NCBI GenBank assembly: GCA_023231475.1
Contig: JALJEE010001233.1
Span: 1-45,051 of the forward strand
From: Seison nebaliae
Taxonomy: Eukaryota > Rotifera > Pararotatoria > Seisonacea > Seisonidae
Length of the DNA stretch: 45,051 nucleotides
Reading direction: 5' to 3'
This document shows positions 1 to 9,280 of the stretch, one piece after another. Made by a program: the position numbers and the translations under genes. Below the pieces are notes generated by a model. It was not told the origin of the DNA. It ran no database searches and was given only the letters and a program-made list of their open reading frames with translations. Position 1 is the stretch's first letter; the number at the start of each line of letters is the position of its first letter.

Positions 1-668
1 AATCAAGTCTCTTGTAAAAAGATAATGTCATATTTCAATAGTTCAGCCATTTCGGAAAGAAAACCTTGAGGACCGTGAACATTGAATGAAATAAAAGAGA
101 TATTATGACTAGAAGAAGGATTACAATTCGTGGTATATGAAGCCGGTTCCAGTCAATCCGAACTACTGGAAACCTGTTTCATAGATTGATCGACATTATA
201 ACTGAACAGATGAGAACAGCAATCTTCTAAACACTTCTTAGCTGATTCGTTGAAGTAGAAGTTTCTGATGGAGATACCGGATGGCCAAAGAGATTCCTGT
301 AGGATTTTGGTAAGATCTCACTTGGCAACTGCTATTATTATTTTAGCAGTATAACTTGTCAATTGTTCACCATTTCCTCATTTATCAATTCTGGAAATAT
401 GTTTCGTAATAACATTGTGAAATTTTAGGTGTTCATGAATGAGAGAGAGGTCGGTCGATCTATTAAAGCCATCGACGACTATTCTTCTCGTAACATCTTC
501 TTTGTTGTTGTCATATTGAGATAAGGACGATTCCTTATTGGCCACTAATAACGGTTTGCGAGCCATCGTTTTTGTTCTATTCTTATGTCCTTTTCCGTCG
601 ATGTTGGAGATTAATACTCGTTTTGTGACTTCATCGCTTGAACGCACTCGCTTCGTATCGACATCTAC
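1..668 (-). mobile_element. Decayed non-LTR (LINE) retrotransposon fragment, ORF1 end and endonuclease start
   Basis: Read on the minus strand, one frame runs from about 668 to the window edge and is broken only by TGA codons (380-378, 320-318, 155-153, 5-3). The first part carries a segment like the ORF1 (gag-like) proteins of Jockey/CR1-type LINEs, including RRIVVDGFNRSTD and then LWPSGISIRNFYF. After the TGA at 155 comes the start of an APE-type endonuclease domain: SFNVHG, and YDIIFLQET just before the last TGA, where the family usually has Trp. The element continues beyond the left edge. Seen: frame, stops, motifs. Family knowledge: LINE ORF1 followed by EEP endonuclease in ORF2. Inference: inactive copy; subfamily uncertain. 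Confidence 0.7.
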
Positions 669-1150
669 TTAGACGTTAACGGAACCAGTCGTTTTACTGA
701 TATTATTCCTTCCTGATTTTGTCTAAAGCTAAAGACCATGCTAAAGAGAGGAATCGATTCCGATTCATGAGAGGACTCGAGCCAAAGCATGAGTCTGGCT
801 AATAGCTTGGCTCGAGCCTTGTATGTATAGGACTCTTATCATGTCTGGATTTTTCTTTCCATAATGTATGGAGGACTCGAGTCTTATCACTTTGGACTCA
901 CGGATCATAATCACAGCACTAGATGTAACTTTTAGAGATGCGATAAGGGACATGTGATAAAATGGATTCTTATGGAAATGAAGATCATGAGGTAATCATT
1001 AGTAACGGATAAGATGTGTAACTATATTAATAAACTTTAATTTCTAATCAATTTCAAATTTATTTATAAATATAAAACATAAAAACTACAACAATCGGTT
1101 AGAGTTAACTATTTACAATTATTTGACTCAATTAATAACATGTGAAATAG
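669..1150. other. Gene-free stretch with a CTCGAG inverted repeat
   Basis: No coding region recognised. It holds the direct repeat GAGGACTCGAG (about 771 and 871) and a perfect 10-base inverted repeat CTCGAGCCAA / TTGGCTCGAG at about 776-785 and 809-818. The right part is AT-rich 3' flank of the gene at 1151-1937, with AATAAA on the minus strand at 1064-1059. Confidence 0.5.
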
Positions 1151-1937
1151 TTAGAACGAGTTATGAGGTATGTAAATGAATCCATTTTTTTTACTACTCT
1201 CTTTTCTTATATGAATTTCAGGTGTATTTGATTCTGGTCTGACATTAACGTCACTTTTTGAGAGAATTGATTGCTTTATATCTGAACAATGTTCTGAAAA
1301 ATGATAATTTTTTAGACCGATTTCTTCTGAGGTTGAACATTTTTCATACTTTTTTTCTTCTTCTGTTATTGAAATCTTGGTACTGTTTCTATTTAACATC
1401 CTTAATATCAATAAAGAGAACATCATATGTATGAAAACTAGAGCGATTAAAACAGACATAGTCAATAATATAAATTTCCAAGCATTCTTCTTAATAAGAC
1501 TCTGGTTGTTTTGAATTAAATTTCTAAACATGCTTATTAGAAGAATGCAAATGATCCAAAAGAAATATTCCAAATAAACTCCCTAAGTAAAGAATATCAG
1601 TTGGAACAGACAAAAAGAATTATTTCAAACTAATAAAATCAGAATTTTGGAGCTTCTACTGTTTGCAATTATCAATAACATGGTTGTTCCCAGGAGCAAT
1701 ACATTTATTCCAAATAGAACCACTGAGTATTTTTTCAACTCTACTTGATCATTTCGATTCTTTATGTTATCCAAATTCTCCAAACCATATTTTATCATAA
1801 TCCATAAACCGGTCGTTCCACTAACTATTGTCCATAGCTTAGGAATATTTTTTTAAATATCGTCCAACGTAGCGATATTAAAATTTAAGTTGACTAACCA
1901 TTAACATAGCACTAACGAGTAAATGAGTGAATTTCAT
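1151..1937 (-). CDS. Four-transmembrane protein of unknown family (3 exons)
   Basis: Exons on the minus strand are 1937-1899, 1837-1631 and 1582-1151, all joined in phase 0 by GT-AG introns of 61 and 48 bases, giving 225 residues. Four hydrophobic segments are visible: LLVSAMLMLWTIV near the start, SVVLFGINVLLLG, ILILLGVYLEYFFWII and FILLTMSVLIALVFI. The loops are short, and the hydrophilic tail of about 85 residues is Ser/Glu/Lys-rich. The loop between segments 3 and 4 is too short for a tetraspanin, and I see no claudin signature. The start sits in a 232-base divergent promoter shared with the Pmp3 gene. Function unknown; exon structure well supported by frame and hydrophobicity. Confidence 0.65.
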
Positions 1938-2169
1938 GCAATTTATCATAGAACAGTTCATTTTAGAATAGATGAAAAATTCAATTTATTTTTAATAATT
2001 GAATTAATAATTTGTTACTTTAAAACTACGATATGAGATCGCGCACTTTTTCCAACTCTTATAAGAAAAATTTTATGAATATAGAATTTCTTTTTTTTTA
2101 AGTTTTCTAACGAACACATTTCTTAAACAATTGAAATTCCGGTTGTCTTATTATTTGAAGCAGGAACTT

Positions 2170-2352
2170 ATGGGGAAAACTGCCAATAGACAAATTATAG
2201 CAGCAATTGTTTCAGTATTTATACCACCACTTGGCGTTTTCATTTACACCGAGCAATGTGATATCAGAGTATTGATCAGTCTACTTTTGGCGCTATTTTT
2301 CTTCATTCCTGGACTCATATACGCCTTATTGGTAATATTTAACATTATTTAG
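2170..2352 (+). CDS. Pmp3/UPF0057 family small membrane protein
   Basis: A 60-residue single-exon protein with the hallmark of the Pmp3 (stress-responsive plasma membrane protein 3) family: a first hydrophobic hairpin with IPPLGVFI, a short polar linker with EQCDI, and a second span ending LIYALLVIF. Family members sit in the plasma membrane and affect membrane potential and salt tolerance in yeast and plants; the role in animals is poorly known. I chose the ATG at 2170 because it gives the usual family length; the frame opens upstream without an ATG. AATAAA lies at 2468. Divergent from the four-span gene at 1151-1937. Confidence 0.9.
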   Translation: MGKTANRQIIAAIVSVFIPPLGVFIYTEQCDIRVLISLLLALFFFIPGLIYALLVIFNII

Positions 2353-2708
2353 AAAGATGATGGGAAGAATGCTCAGAAATATAATTAAATGTCGAAATAA
2401 TTAATTATTAGATGGTTAATTATGACAATAATATTCAATCTTCATTATGAAATCTACGATAAAGATTAATAAAAAACCATAATTTACTATAATAGATTAA
2501 GTTTGTTAATAAAAAACTTTCCTGACTTTTATATGATTTTTTAAAAAGTTTTTAAACCAAATTTCGAAATATCTTAACTTCTCTGTTTGTATCTCATAAG
2601 TTATTGTTAAAGTGTTATTTGTTAAATAAGTATGAATGGTGATCTAGTAATTTATAAAAATAAACCATGGAGAATGAAATAAATAGTCATTTTAGAGAAC
2701 ACGTACAT
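2353..2708. other. AT-rich intergenic stretch
   Basis: Contains the 3' flank of the Pmp3 gene, with a polyadenylation-type AATAAA at 2468-2473, and AT-rich sequence upstream of the tRNA. Nothing else seen. Confidence 0.5.
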
Positions 2709-2790
2709 GCTGCGATGGCCGAGTGGTTAAGGCGTTGGACTTGAAATCCAATGGGGTCTCCCCGCGTAGGTTCAAATCCTGCTCGCAGCG
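2709..2790 (+). tRNA. tRNA-Ser (anticodon UGA)
   Basis: Class II tRNA. Acceptor stem GCTGCGA (2709-2715) pairs with TCGCAGC (2783-2789), discriminator G at 2790. The A-box region reads TGGCCGAGTGG. The anticodon stem TTGGA/TCCAA encloses CTTGAAA with anticodon TGA (2742-2744), reading UCA serine codons. The long variable arm GGGG-TCT-CCCC is typical of tRNA-Ser, and the B box reads GGTTCAAATCC. CCA is not encoded, as usual in nuclear genes. No intron. T-runs follow within about 20 bases downstream (terminator). Confidence 0.97.
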
Positions 2791-2997
2791 TAGATATTTT
2801 TTATATTATTGAAAGGTTGTCTCGAAATTACATTTTCCACTTTTATTATTATCGTCTATATACCTATATAGCTTAAAAAACAAACATTAAACAATTAGTT
2901 GGTGATGGATAATTTTATAGTTTTTAGTTTATTCTAATTTCACTCTTATAAGATTAAGTCTAAGAAAGCTCAAAACATATTAATTCAACTATTAAAA

Positions 2998-3180
2998 ATG
3001 GAATATTTCGTTTCATCAGATAGTGATTTTTCGGACGAAGATAGAGATGAGCTCGCAAGCCAATATGAAAATGATTTTGATGACAAGAATGATGATGATG
3101 ATAGTGATAATGATAATGATGAAGACGAACATGATTCTAGAATTAATTGTAAAATAATTGTTAATCGAACAAAAATTTAA
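2998..3180 (+). CDS. Acidic Asp-rich short ORF, possible small protein or first exon
   Basis: ATG-started 60-codon frame, strongly acidic (a run of Asp/Asn/Glu from about residue 24 to 45) with a basic C-terminal end. The base composition that gives the acidic run (GAT repeats) could also be simple-sequence drift. No domain recognised. It may be a first exon with a donor in the second half. Nothing nearby supports a function. Confidence 0.25.
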   Translation: MEYFVSSDSDFSDEDRDELASQYENDFDDKNDDDDSDNDNDEDEHDSRINCKIIVNRTKI

Positions 3181-3263
3181 TGTAAAAACTTGAATTTTTT
3201 TAGCTTCTTGAAGCTTTTACAATAACTTTTACATAGTGTTGTGGATTGTGGAATGAACATGAT

Positions 3264-3355
3264 CTACATTCGAGAGGAGATGAGGTTCGAATCTCCTATG
3301 TAGAGGAAAGTCTTTCTCACAAAAATTATCTGGAAGTCGGACAAGGCATTGTCCG
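3264..3355 (+). ncRNA. Candidate structured RNA: two adjacent hairpins
   Basis: Hairpin 1 (3264-3303): CTACAT/ATGTAG and AGGAGAT/ATCTCCT pair perfectly, separated by a five-base bulge on the 5' side, with a nine-base loop. Hairpin 2 (3338-3355): CGGACAA/TTGTCCG around the tetraloop GGCA. Immediately after hairpin 1 lies GAGGAAAGTC (3303-3312), which resembles the CR-I motif of RNase P/MRP RNA, and a helix with an internal loop just 5' of CR-I is also a feature of those RNAs. I could not find a convincing CR-V partner strand for the P4 helix, so the class is open. T-runs at about 3487-3495 could end a Pol III transcript. The strand is a guess. Confidence 0.3.
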
Positions 3356-3621
3356 GTGCTCTTTCTTTAAATCACAAACCAATCAGAAAAGTCATCGATT
3401 GACAGAAAACGGACAATACAAACGATGCAACTTTATTCAGTTCAGGACAGAATTCGCAGGAATACTGTTGTGGCGTTAGATATTTAATTTTTTTGGATCT
3501 GGAGCCCGTTTTTTGTTATTTCCGTTATTTTTTTCAGGTAAAGTAGGTCTCACTGCTCCACGCTTTACCGTTTTCCTCTTTGAAGCTCTTTGAAGTTTTC
3601 CTCCCTATTTCTTTGAAGCAG

Positions 3622-3834
3622 TGAAATTTAGAGAATACACATTTATACCAACGGAAGATGCTGTATCTCAAATGGTAAACATGTCTATCCAGTTGATAAA
3701 AAACATTATATTTTAGTTGGGAAAACTCATATAGACTCCTATAATCCAAATAATATAGGATTTATGGAAGAATTTTACCCAATTGATTATATAATAATAA
3801 TAATAAGATACTAATAAAAATAAAAACTAATAAA
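3622..3834 (+). CDS. Possible exon of an unrecognised gene
   Basis: After an acceptor-like site near 3630 a frame stays open for about 65 codons to a TAA near 3813. It reads with ordinary protein composition (Cys, Tyr, Asn, Lys; for example KKHYILVGKTHIDSYNP). I found no start codon or convincing upstream exon, and the end runs into an ATA repeat. Could be chance or a pseudogene remnant. Exact limits uncertain. Confidence 0.15.
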
Positions 3835-4063
3835 TAACTGTAAATATCCATATACTCTTCACCATGAGCTTTAAAAAAACTAAAAAAAGTCTGCCCAAGA
3901 GCATAAATGACACTTGAGGTAGATTATAAAATATTAAATATTCAAAAACTTATATGACTGATGTATCAATTGACATGTAAGCTACATTTTAATACTGCAA
4001 AAATTAATGAACCGACCATACGTTAACCGATAGATATCAATCTAATTTTTTAAGCCTAATTTT

Positions 4064-4348
4064 TTAATTGAACCATAAATATTTTCCTGATTTCGAGATA
4101 CCACACTCTCCATAATCAAAAGTTGTAGGTAAGTGACATTTTAAAAATGTCTTTTTTCTTTTCAGTGACGAATGTTTAGAAATTTGCATACACAATGAAG
4201 AGATAAGAGGTAGAATATATATTATTATACTATGTGGAATACGTAAATTAAAATAAAAGCGAGTAAGTTGAACGGAGACGTTTTGAAAAAAATAAATTTC
4301 TTCTGACCAACCGTTGTGATATATGTAAACAATTTTTTCGAGTTCCAT
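4064..4348 (-). CDS. Uncharacterised ORF, head to head with the PABP gene
   Basis: An ATG-started frame of 94 codons on the minus strand, beginning only 54 bases from the start of the PABP-like gene. The middle is hydrophobic and could instead be an AT-rich intron: a donor after residue 24 (AAC|GTCTCC) and an acceptor just before KKTFLKCHLPTTFDYGE keep the frame. No family recognised. The end (SKSGKYLWFN) looks protein-like. Low confidence that this is a gene on its own. Confidence 0.3.
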   Translation of the reverse strand: MELEKIVYIYHNGWSEEIYFFQNVSVQLTRFYFNLRIPHSIIIYILPLISSLCMQISKHSSLKRKKTFLKCHLPTTFDYGECGISKSGKYLWFN

Positions 4349-4402
4349 GAAACGTTATCATAAATTATTGTTGATTTTTATGTCCTGGTCTAGAATTGAA
4401 GC

Positions 4403-6345
4403 ATGATCCTTGGTTTATGTTTGAGGGATCACTGTGTATCAGTAAGTGATGATCTTAATGAGTTCCATAATCTTGTCCATGATTATGGTGAGATTGATCT
4501 TCAACGATTTTTACATAATAGATTGCTAGAATTGGTGGCGTATATTTTCCGTTATAAAAATGCCGATGATGGTTTGACTTTCAATTAGGTCTGATATATT
4601 TGTCTATTTTTTTTTAGCCAGACTAATATGGAAAGAAAGAAATAGAACGGTCTTCTTCCAAAACGAATTGATCTTCTTCAAGATTGATGTGTCTTTTCTC
4701 CATACGACAATAGTGAAAAACCTTCCAAACACAATGAATAATCGAAAACTTTTTTTATTGTTCGATAGTTTTGGAACAGTTAACCAAACTCAATTAATCA
4801 CTGATATGCCAGATGAATCGAATCATCTCTATGGATTCATTCATCATGTCGATAAAGAAGAATCGAAGAACTTTCGAAGTATGGCTCATAATCAGAACTA
4901 TCACAATCAAAAATTGACAGCGCACACTTTTCAGATCGATGATTTGAAAACGAATGAAGAGATCGAGGAAATTGAGGCAAGAAAAATTTACATAGAGAAT
5001 TTCCATACCTATTTCACTGAAAGTACATTTCCCTTATTCTTTGCTAAATATGGAAAAGTTGATCGTTATGTGGCGGTGATGGATAGTGACAATCCATCCA
5101 ATAATTTCGGATACGTGATCTTCTCGACTGAGAAGGAAGCATTGGAAGCATATGAGAAATTGAACGATTATGAATTGGAAATGAAGATTCCCATTAGTTC
5201 TTCAGGAATGGTAAGAATTCGATATGAAACTCGAAAATTTAAATTGAAAATTTATATGAGCTCAAAAGTTATTGGGAATGTGGTGCAACGAGTATTGGAA
5301 GATATAACAGACGATTATAAAGTTATTCATGAAAAGATGATTGTTGAACCGTCGAAAATTGAGGAAATACAAAAGAAAGTGATTGGAAATGAACTTAAAA
5401 GTTCTGAAGAGAATAATGACAAAAAAGAACGGTCTTCTTCTAAAATGAAACTTCGAATAAAAATCGAGAAGAAACAAACTGGTGATAAACTCATGAGATT
5501 TCTCAACCATTTGGAGAACTTTGGAAAAATCCATTATATTCAAGTCGATCAGAATGGAACGATTGCCGTCCAATATACTGATAATGAAAATAGTTTAGCT
5601 TGTTTAGAAGAATTGTATGAGAATGGATGGAAAGAATTTATCAGTATCTCACTAAACAATTCAAATGAGGATGAATCAACGAAGAAGAATTCACCTCTCC
5701 AAACATCTAACACAAGTTACACTTGTTTAATCAATAATATATTTTTTTTAATTTTATTAAGAACCCATCGAGAATAAGTTGACCGTTCCGAACGATACGA
5801 TAACATCGATTGAAAATCGTAATAATAATTCACAAGTCAATGTGAAATCGTTGGTCAATTCCAACGTGTCAACGACCAATACGACCATCGTTCCTACACA
5901 AGTGAGTACAAGTACGTCAGTGGAAATGCCTCAGAATCATGAACATACTTCATTAACTGTACCAAAATTAGAAAAGAGTTTGAAGGAATTAATCGAGAAT
6001 AATATCAATGATGGTCTGTCTCAATTCTTCCAACTTCTAACGAAAACGGGAAATGGTATCGAAATACCAGCTATCTGTCAGAAAATGTTGACGGAGAAAG
6101 AACTTCGAATGGTTTCCTCACAACGTAATTCACAAGAATCACTCGACCAATTGAATATGGGAGAGCGAATAATGTTGGATCAGATTCGTAACAAATATCC
6201 ATATGTTCCATCAACGTTGGCTATTCGATTATCGAGAATTATTTTGAAAAAGGCTCCTCAAGTACGTTCAGTAATTTTGGATAATCCTCATTTATTCAAT
6301 CTACTTCTACAACAAGCACATCGAGAGAAACGTCTCTTTTGTTAA
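4403..6345 (+). CDS. Divergent cytoplasmic poly(A)-binding protein (4 RRM + MLLE)
   Basis: Three exons (4403-4571, 4618-5715, 5762-6345) joined by 46-base introns give 616 residues, close to the usual PABPC length. In order: an N-terminal RRM1-like segment starting directly at the Met; an RRM1-RRM2 linker with IWKERNR where PABPs have IMWSQRD; RRM2 (VKNLPNTMNNRKLFLLFDSFG); RRM3 (IYIENFHTYF, then NNFGYVIF as RNP1); a weak RRM4 (MKLRIKIEKK); a Ser/Thr/Asn linker; and a C-terminal MLLE/PABC-like domain from GERIMLDQIRNKYPYVP. PABPs bind mRNA poly(A) tails and recruit PAM2-motif partners. RNP motifs are degenerate, especially in RRM1 and RRM4. It could be a specialised paralogue rather than the main PABP. 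Confidence 0.75.
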
Positions 6346-6453
6346 TTATATTACAAGAATGGTCTACATTTAAAATCTATTAGAAATAAACTAATTAATT
6401 GTTGATGAAAAATTTATGTTAATTTAATTTGATTCTTCAATTTTTATTTTGTT

Positions 6454-6459
6454 AATAAA
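6454..6459 (+). terminator. Polyadenylation signal of the PABP-like gene
   Basis: AATAAA 109 bases after the stop codon, before the PIG-L start. Confidence 0.5.
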
Positions 6460-6497
6460 ATTACTTTTGTTTTTTTTTTGAAAAAGTAAGTCGAACG

Positions 6498-7298
6498 ATG
6501 ATCATGTATTTTATTATCAACTTAATAACTGGTACAGTTTTATCATTAGTGGTGATATATGTGGTGAAGAATTGGAAGTTATTTGCAAGGAATGTCCATT
6601 TAATTTTCGGGCAGAATCGTCAATCATTCTTTAATGAGAATTTCACAAAAGTCTTAATATTGATCGCTCATCCAGATGATGAGTCGATGTTCTTTATTCC
6701 ATTTATTCGTTCTTTAATCGCTACTCGTCATTTGAAAGAATTACATTTGATCTGTTTTACAAATGGTTCATATGATGATGATGATTTGGGAAAAAAAAGG
6801 AAAATGGAATTGAAGAAAGCATGGCATCAATTAACTAGAGACTGTAAAGAGAAGAAATTTAATCTTGACATAATCGACGATGTGGTGAAAGATGATCCGA
6901 ATGACAATTGGTCATCACAATTGGGATTATTGCAAGAGATCGTTGTCACATATTCGAGAATTAATTCAATTAAACAAATTGTTTCATTCGATTCGAATGG
7001 AGTTAGTGGTCATTACAATCATATCGCTCTCTCACGTCTCCTCTATCGATTACATCATTTATATTCATGTTATGAATTGAGAAGTATTCCATTAATCAGG
7101 AAATATTGTCTTCCAATCAATTTAATTTATCTCATTTTCTTTACAAATCTGTCGGGAAGGAAAATCCTCATCTCGAACGAATGGTCATTGAAAGCGAAAA
7201 AAATTCTAAATTTTCATTCTTCTCAAATGTTATGGTTTCGTCATCTCTACATTCTCTTCTCTTCCTATTCATATTTGAATGAAATTTCTCCGATATGA
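6498..7298 (+). CDS. PIGL: N-acetylglucosaminyl-phosphatidylinositol de-N-acetylase (PIG-L)
   Basis: Single exon, 266 residues (family about 250). PIG-L removes the acetyl group from GlcNAc-PI, the second step of GPI-anchor synthesis, on the cytosolic face of the ER. An N-terminal membrane anchor is visible (about residues 4-24). The metal-binding AHPDDE motif is at 57-62 and the second motif, GHYNHIALS, has H172 and H175. The conserved CFTNG also appears in the expected place. It is followed 178 bases later by ZPR1 on the same strand. Nothing odd in codon use. Firm call. Confidence 0.95.
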   Translation: MIMYFIINLITGTVLSLVVIYVVKNWKLFARNVHLIFGQNRQSFFNENFTKVLILIAHPDDESMFFIPFIRSLIATRHLKELHLICFTNGSYDDDDLGKKRKMELKKAWHQLTRDCKEKKFNLDIIDDVVKDDPNDNWSSQLGLLQEIVVTYSRINSIKQIVSFDSNGVSGHYNHIALSRLLYRLHHLYSCYELRSIPLIRKYCLPINLIYLIFFTNLSGRKILISNEWSLKAKKILNFHSSQMLWFRHLYILFSSYSYLNEISPI

Positions 7299-7476
7299 AC
7301 GACGGAAATTTCAAAATTAAATTCTCTCGGTATATTATTTGGAATTGCGCAAGAAAAATTGCGAAACTTTTTTTTCTTATAAAAACTTTTTTATTCTTCT
7401 TTTTATTTTTAATGGAAACTTTTGATAACTAAAAAAACATTCTTTCATTTTCAATATTAGACATTTCGTTTTAATT

Positions 7477-8727
7477 ATGACAAATAACATTTTCACTCCA
7501 ATTGATGGTGAATCAGCAAATGATTTGACGGTAGTCGAATCGTTATGCGTGAATTGTAAAGAGAATGGTAAGACGGTTCTCTTACCGACAGAAATACCCT
7601 TTTTCAGAAATGTTGTCGTTTCATCGTTCGCTTGTGAGGAATGTGGAAATAGGAATAGCGATATCATTCCAGTGAACGATATCAATTATGGAATTCGTTA
7701 TGAGTTGACAATACAGAATGTGAAAGATTTAAAACGACGAATTGTTCGTTCGAAAACGGCTTCAATTCAATTACCGGAAATTGAGGTGGAAATTCCATCA
7801 AATACCGGTGATGGAAGTGTAACGGTTATCGAAGGTTATTTGAATGATATGAGAGTGAATATGGTGAAGTTAATGTATTCATCAGAAACGAATAAAATGA
7901 ATGATGAAGAAACGGAAAAGATTCAAAAAATTATTGATCGACTCAATTCCATTTTGAGCGATGAAGATGCTTTTGATTCTCTCTTGTTTATTCTCAATGA
8001 TGAAAGTGGACAATCATTTATCGAATCATTTTCTGCACCGAACATCGATTCGAATATTAAACGAATCGAATTCTCACCAAATTCAGAGAATGAACAAACA
8101 AAAGAAGTTGATCCTCTCACAACTGACGAAGTGATCGAAATGGAGAATTTATGTTTTAATTGTAACGGACGAGCAGTGACTCGTATGAAAGTGACTGACA
8201 TTCCATCGTTTAAGAGTGTTGTTTTAATGTCGACGGAATGTGAGGATTGTGGTGAGAAGTCGAATGAAATAAAATCTTATTCTGGAATTGAAGAGAAAGG
8301 TAAACGATTTGAATTGAATATTTTGAATAAATATGATCTTAATAGATCATTCCTCATTTCCTCTCATGCATCTATTCATATTCCACATCTCGAATTTGAA
8401 ACATTATCTGGAACATTAGGCGGCAGTATTACAACAATCGAAGGATTCATTCATAAATTCAAGAAACAATTATCAGTTCGATTTCCTTATACATTGGTTG
8501 GAAGTGACACATCGGAAGATAAACAAACTAGAAGTATGGAAGAATTTCTGAAACAAGTCGACAAGATTTTAGGAGGAGAATCTTATCCATTTAAATTGAT
8601 TGTTGACGATCCGAGCGGTAATTCATATATTCAGAATTATTACGAACCGGAAAATGATCCCGAAATGAAAGTGACAGAATATGAGAGGAATGAGGAACAT
8701 AATGAGAGTTTAGGAATCTCTTCTTAA
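7477..8727 (+). CDS. ZPR1: Zinc finger protein ZPR1
   Basis: Single exon, 416 residues (human 459). ZPR1 consists of two repeats, each a C4 zinc finger followed by a beta-rich domain; it binds eEF1A and acts in its folding and in nuclear and SMN-related functions. Here finger 1 is C24-X2-C27...C53-X2-C56 and finger 2 is C226-X2-C229...C255-X2-C258. Each is followed by the expected repeat region, with GDGSVTVIEGY in the first and LGGSITTIEGF in the second, and the family phrase DPSGNSYIQN near the end. The C-terminal tail is short and acidic. All ligands present. Confidence 0.96.
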   Translation: MTNNIFTPIDGESANDLTVVESLCVNCKENGKTVLLPTEIPFFRNVVVSSFACEECGNRNSDIIPVNDINYGIRYELTIQNVKDLKRRIVRSKTASIQLPEIEVEIPSNTGDGSVTVIEGYLNDMRVNMVKLMYSSETNKMNDEETEKIQKIIDRLNSILSDEDAFDSLLFILNDESGQSFIESFSAPNIDSNIKRIEFSPNSENEQTKEVDPLTTDEVIEMENLCFNCNGRAVTRMKVTDIPSFKSVVLMSTECEDCGEKSNEIKSYSGIEEKGKRFELNILNKYDLNRSFLISSHASIHIPHLEFETLSGTLGGSITTIEGFIHKFKKQLSVRFPYTLVGSDTSEDKQTRSMEEFLKQVDKILGGESYPFKLIVDDPSGNSYIQNYYEPENDPEMKVTEYERNEEHNESLGISS

Positions 8728-8763
8728 TTTCTAATTGTTTATAAATTTTTAAGATGAATTCGA

Positions 8764-8991
8764 TTGATTCTCATCAGAAAAACACAAATAAAGAAAAGAG
8801 ACAATTTATTTTATAGTTCTAATTTAAACTCATTAATTGGATTGAATGGATATCGGTTTAGATTAGATCGAATTTGTAGTTTTCTTTCAATTTATTTTCC
8901 TAATTGGAATTATTCTATAATCGAAGGAAACTTACAAGACTTGTTCGATCTCAACTCAAATTTATTTAAATTACTTCGGGTGGGAGAATGA
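8764..8991 (+). CDS. Unrecognised open frame, possible exon
   Basis: A frame open for 76 codons between ZPR1 and the next gene, without an ATG at its start. Such a long open frame is unusual in this AT-rich sequence. It contains SLIGLNGYRFRLDRICSFLS and LQDLFDLNSNLFKLLR. An acceptor-like TTTTATAG precedes it at about 8815. It may be an upstream exon of the 8988-9280 gene, since a phase-0 join from CGG|GTGGGA to GATGAG|AAA CTT would keep the frame, but that acceptor has no pyrimidine tract. Family unknown. Confidence 0.25.
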   Translation: MILIRKTQIKKRDNLFYSSNLNSLIGLNGYRFRLDRICSFLSIYFPNWNYSIIEGNLQDLFDLNSNLFKLLRVGE

Positions 8992-9280
8992 AAAAAAATA
9001 AATTTTGTAAAAAATATGACGATGAGAAACTTTGTGGATTGGTCGATCAAGACGTGGTGAAAGGTATTATACAGAAAGTGGACGATCCATGCAGGGTTAG
9101 ATAATTATTAAAATCGATCTATTCTATCGAAAGTGGTAGAGAGAAGATTTTGCAGAAGGACAAAAAGAGTTTATGGTTGATCCGAATTTTACTTATTCGG
9201 CATTCTTATGGGCTGTCATGGTGGCCATTCTATTATGCTGTCTAGTTTTATTGGTGATATCTCTTATTGCACCGGGATGA
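8988..9280 (+). CDS. Small single-pass, tail-anchored-type membrane protein (2 exons)
   Basis: Exons 8988-9095 and 9140-9280, joined in phase 0 by a 44-base GT-AG intron, give 82 residues. The first 55 are charged with four Cys. Residues 57-80 form one long hydrophobic helix (LWAVMVAILLCCLVLLVISL) followed only by Ala-Pro-Gly, the arrangement of a tail-anchored protein facing the cytosol. AATAAA lies 26 bases past the stop (9306). Family not recognised. The start may be internal if the upstream open frame at 8764-8991 is part of the gene. Confidence 0.55.

Noticed and set aside
3240-3300. A degenerate tRNA or tRNA-derived SINE, because of GAGGTTCGAATC resembling a B box
   Set aside because: The bases are explained by a hairpin whose arms pair elsewhere; no A box, anticodon arm or acceptor stem fits.
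3303-3485. Calling the 3264-3485 region RNase P or RNase MRP RNA outright
   Set aside because: The CR-I-like motif and P3-like hairpin are present, but I found no downstream strand that would complete the P4 helix, nor a P1/P2 closing stem.
3790-3806. Short ATA repeat as a feature
   Set aside because: Five or six units only, of no evident significance in AT-rich DNA.
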